This document shows, piece by piece, positions 62,363 to 64,000 of a stretch of 64,000 nucleotides of DNA; position 1 is the stretch's first letter; each line of letters opens with the position of its first letter. The notes beneath the pieces are model-generated. The model made no database searches, was not told the origin of the DNA, and saw nothing but the letters and a program-made list of their open reading frames with translations. Location: the NCBI GenBank assembly GCA_025765615.1, contig JAIVFJ010000207.1, positions 1-64,000 on the forward strand, read 5' to 3'. Origin of the DNA: Zopfochytrium polystomum (Eukaryota > Chytridiomycota > Chytridiomycetes > Chytridiales > Chytridiaceae). The translations under genes were made by a program, and so were the position numbers.

Positions 62363-64000
62363 ATGCTCGCCCCACCGCCACGCAGGCTCGTCCTAGCCGC
62401 GCTCGCCTTTGTCCTGGTGCATCGCCGCAGCGGCGGTGCCCGCGCCGCTGCCCCGAGCATCGACTTGACATCTCAATGTAGGGAACATCCCCCCCACAAC
62501 TGCTGACTTCGTCGCTCCGTTCAAATAAATCCAACTTGTCATTCCCTCCAAACCGTCCACCACCCTTCAATACCGTTACCCACCAACCCTCTCCAACATG
62601 CGCTCTCCAAAAAAAAAAAAACACCTCCCAACGGGCAGCCGACATCGCGCGCGCGTCCGTCGCGGCGGTAAAGTGGATGACGTACTACTACACGTCGCCG
62701 GCGCTGGACGGCGCGTGGGACCAGGACCTGATCCAGTGGCACGAATCGGGCGAGTTCTGGCACGCAAGTGTTTCCACCCCTTTTTCTCTTTTCCTTCTTT
62801 GTCGCCCTAAAAATACCCCCCCGCACGCACAACACACACAACACACCAGACGCTCCTCCTCTACCGGCAGTGGGCCGGCGCGAACGACACGAGCCTGGAC
62901 GAGCTGATCAACTCGCAGATGCTGAGGGCGACGTTTTGGGAGCAAGGGGACTTTCTGGACGACGGCGGCGGGTCCGGGTCCATCTACCTCGGCAAGTGGA
63001 ACGACGATATCGGGTGGTGGGGCACGGCCGGTGAGCTTTTGAACTCCCTCTCTCCGTTCTTTTTTTTTTATATAAGGTTTCATCGTGTGAGGGCTAAGGG
63101 TTGTGTGGTTGCAACTCACGAAAACCTCCTCCCCTGCGCGCACAACGTCACAGCCGCGACCGCGGGCGAGCTCTACGGCGCCCTCACGCCGATCCACGAC
63201 CCGAGCTCCTCCTCTCCCACGGGCAAGCCCTGGTCGTACGTCGCGTCCACGACGTTCAGCCACATGCTCGAGCAATGGGACTCTCAATGCGGCGGGGGCA
63301 TCTACTGGTCGCGGAACCGGGGCGACTCGGACCTGACGCGGAAGTTCTACAAGTCGACGATCACGAACGCGGAGGCGGTGCACCTTGCGGCGAGGTTGTA
63401 CGCGCTTGGCGGGGGGGTGGGAGGGGGGTCGGCGAGGAATGAGACGGTGAGGGAGTGGGGGGAGAGGGTGTATGGGTGGATGAAGGCGGTGGTGGTGAAC
63501 GCGACGGGGGATTACAGGATTGTGGACGGGGGTGATGGCGGACGGGTCGTGCACGCGGGACGAGGATCCGGTAAGGGTGCTTTTCCCACCCCGTCTGTTT
63601 GTTTCTTTGTTGGGGCGGCCCACCATCGTTTCCGCGGGCGATTCTGAGTACTCCCTTTTTTCCCCCAGTGGAGCTACAACTCCGGCGAACTCATCTCGGG
63701 CCTGACCGTCTTCCACCAAACCACCGGCAACCTCAGCTACCTGACCGAAGCCACCTCCCACGTGACCTACGCGCTCTCTGCCTTTGTGAACGCGTCCAAC
63801 AGCGTGATCTGGGACCCGGCGTGCGACTACAACGGCGGCAACACGATCTGCAAGGAGCCGAGCGGGTACCCGTGGGCGCTGTACCGGGGGCTGGGGACGT
63901 ACTACCGGGCGGCGGCGGCGGCGGGGGTGGACGCGGCGGGGCGGCGGCGGATCGAGGAGGTGATGAGGGCGACGGCGAAGGTGGTGTTGGGGAGGTGCGA
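62363..64000 (+). CDS. GH76 family glycoside hydrolase (alpha-1,6-mannanase-like), 3' end beyond window
   Basis: Exons 62363-62477 (signal peptide LVLAALAFVLVHRRSGGARA), 62639-62763, 62850-63030, 63154-63570 and 63669 to beyond 64,000. The (alpha/alpha)6 barrel pieces are KWMTYYYTSPALDGAWDQDL, LLLYRQWAGANDTSLDELIN, the catalytic Asp pair in KWNDDIGWWG (about 62,997-63,020), CGGGIYWSRNRGD, and WSYNSGELISGLTVFHQTTG. GH76 enzymes cleave alpha-1,6-mannan or act on GPI-anchored wall proteins (Dcw1/Dfg5 type) outside the cell. The intron after EFWH begins GCAAGT rather than GT. A one-base excess in a G run near 63,527 shifts the frame between DYRIVDG and MADGSCTRDEDP. Confidence 0.87.

Noticed and set aside
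1..64000. CRISPR arrays, bacterial operons or plasmid features
   Set aside because: No regularly spaced identical short repeats with unique spacers; introns, eukaryotic tRNAs and retroelements show the DNA is nuclear fungal-type.

Overview
This window looks like nuclear DNA of a zoosporic, chytrid-like fungus. The evidence is GC-rich genes with short GT-AG introns that often carry a CTAAC-type branch site, eukaryotic tRNAs (one with an anticodon-loop intron), degenerate ankyrin-like repeats of the 'VLRWWKxSGL' kind that are expanded in chytrids, a Tad-like LINE with RNase H, and a chromodomain Ty3/gypsy element. The assignment to chytrids is inference from these features.

The window alternates between GC-rich gene blocks and AT-richer, gene-poor islands made of dispersed repeats, tRNA genes and tRNA relics. 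Islands: 1-4.8 kb (tRNA-Leu AAG, a CUG-anticodon tRNA, tRNA-Leu CAG, a Leu pseudogene, tRNA-Ala); 13.85-22.9 kb (a decayed LINE split by a 2.1 kb insertion, tRNA-Val, a Leu pseudogene); 54.4-62.1 kb (tRNA-Thr, a solo LTR, a young LTR element, tRNA-Tyr). Two dispersed repeats occur in inverted orientation in both flanking islands (3.4 kb with 61.1 kb; 20.9 kb with 60.9 kb).

Gene blocks: 4.8-14 kb holds a hypothetical membrane protein, a three-exon membrane-anchored protein, a family-16 lysine methyltransferase, and four truncated fragments (one secreted-protein fragment, three ankyrin-like) joined tail to tail. 23-26.5 kb is a graveyard of frameshifted ankyrin and surface-protein fragments plus two Glu-like tRNAs. 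27-38 kb holds a small cysteine-rich secreted protein, a periplasmic-binding-protein-like secreted protein, a Gly/Tyr-rich secreted protein, an FAD monooxygenase and a four-exon nitronate monooxygenase. 38.7-44.5 kb holds an AT-rich orphan gene, a Sel1-repeat pseudogene, a secreted low-complexity protein with micro-exons, and a discoidin-like membrane protein. 46-54 kb holds a large F-box protein and, on the other strand, a MGRN1/RNF157-type RING ubiquitin ligase. The window ends inside a GH76 alpha-1,6-mannanase.

The most interesting element is the LTR retrotransposon at 56,572-60,526. It has matching 353 bp LTRs, a 5 bp target duplication, intact Gag and an intact protease-integrase-chromodomain frame, but no reverse transcriptase or RNase H. 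Its LTR carries a phased array of heat-shock elements. The start of its predicted RNA is complementary to the site just after the 5' LTR, as in Tf1-type self-priming. Gag and Pol overlap at a CCCAAAC slippery heptamer followed by an 8 bp hairpin. Together this suggests a heat-responsive, self-primed, RT-less element that would need a reverse transcriptase in trans.
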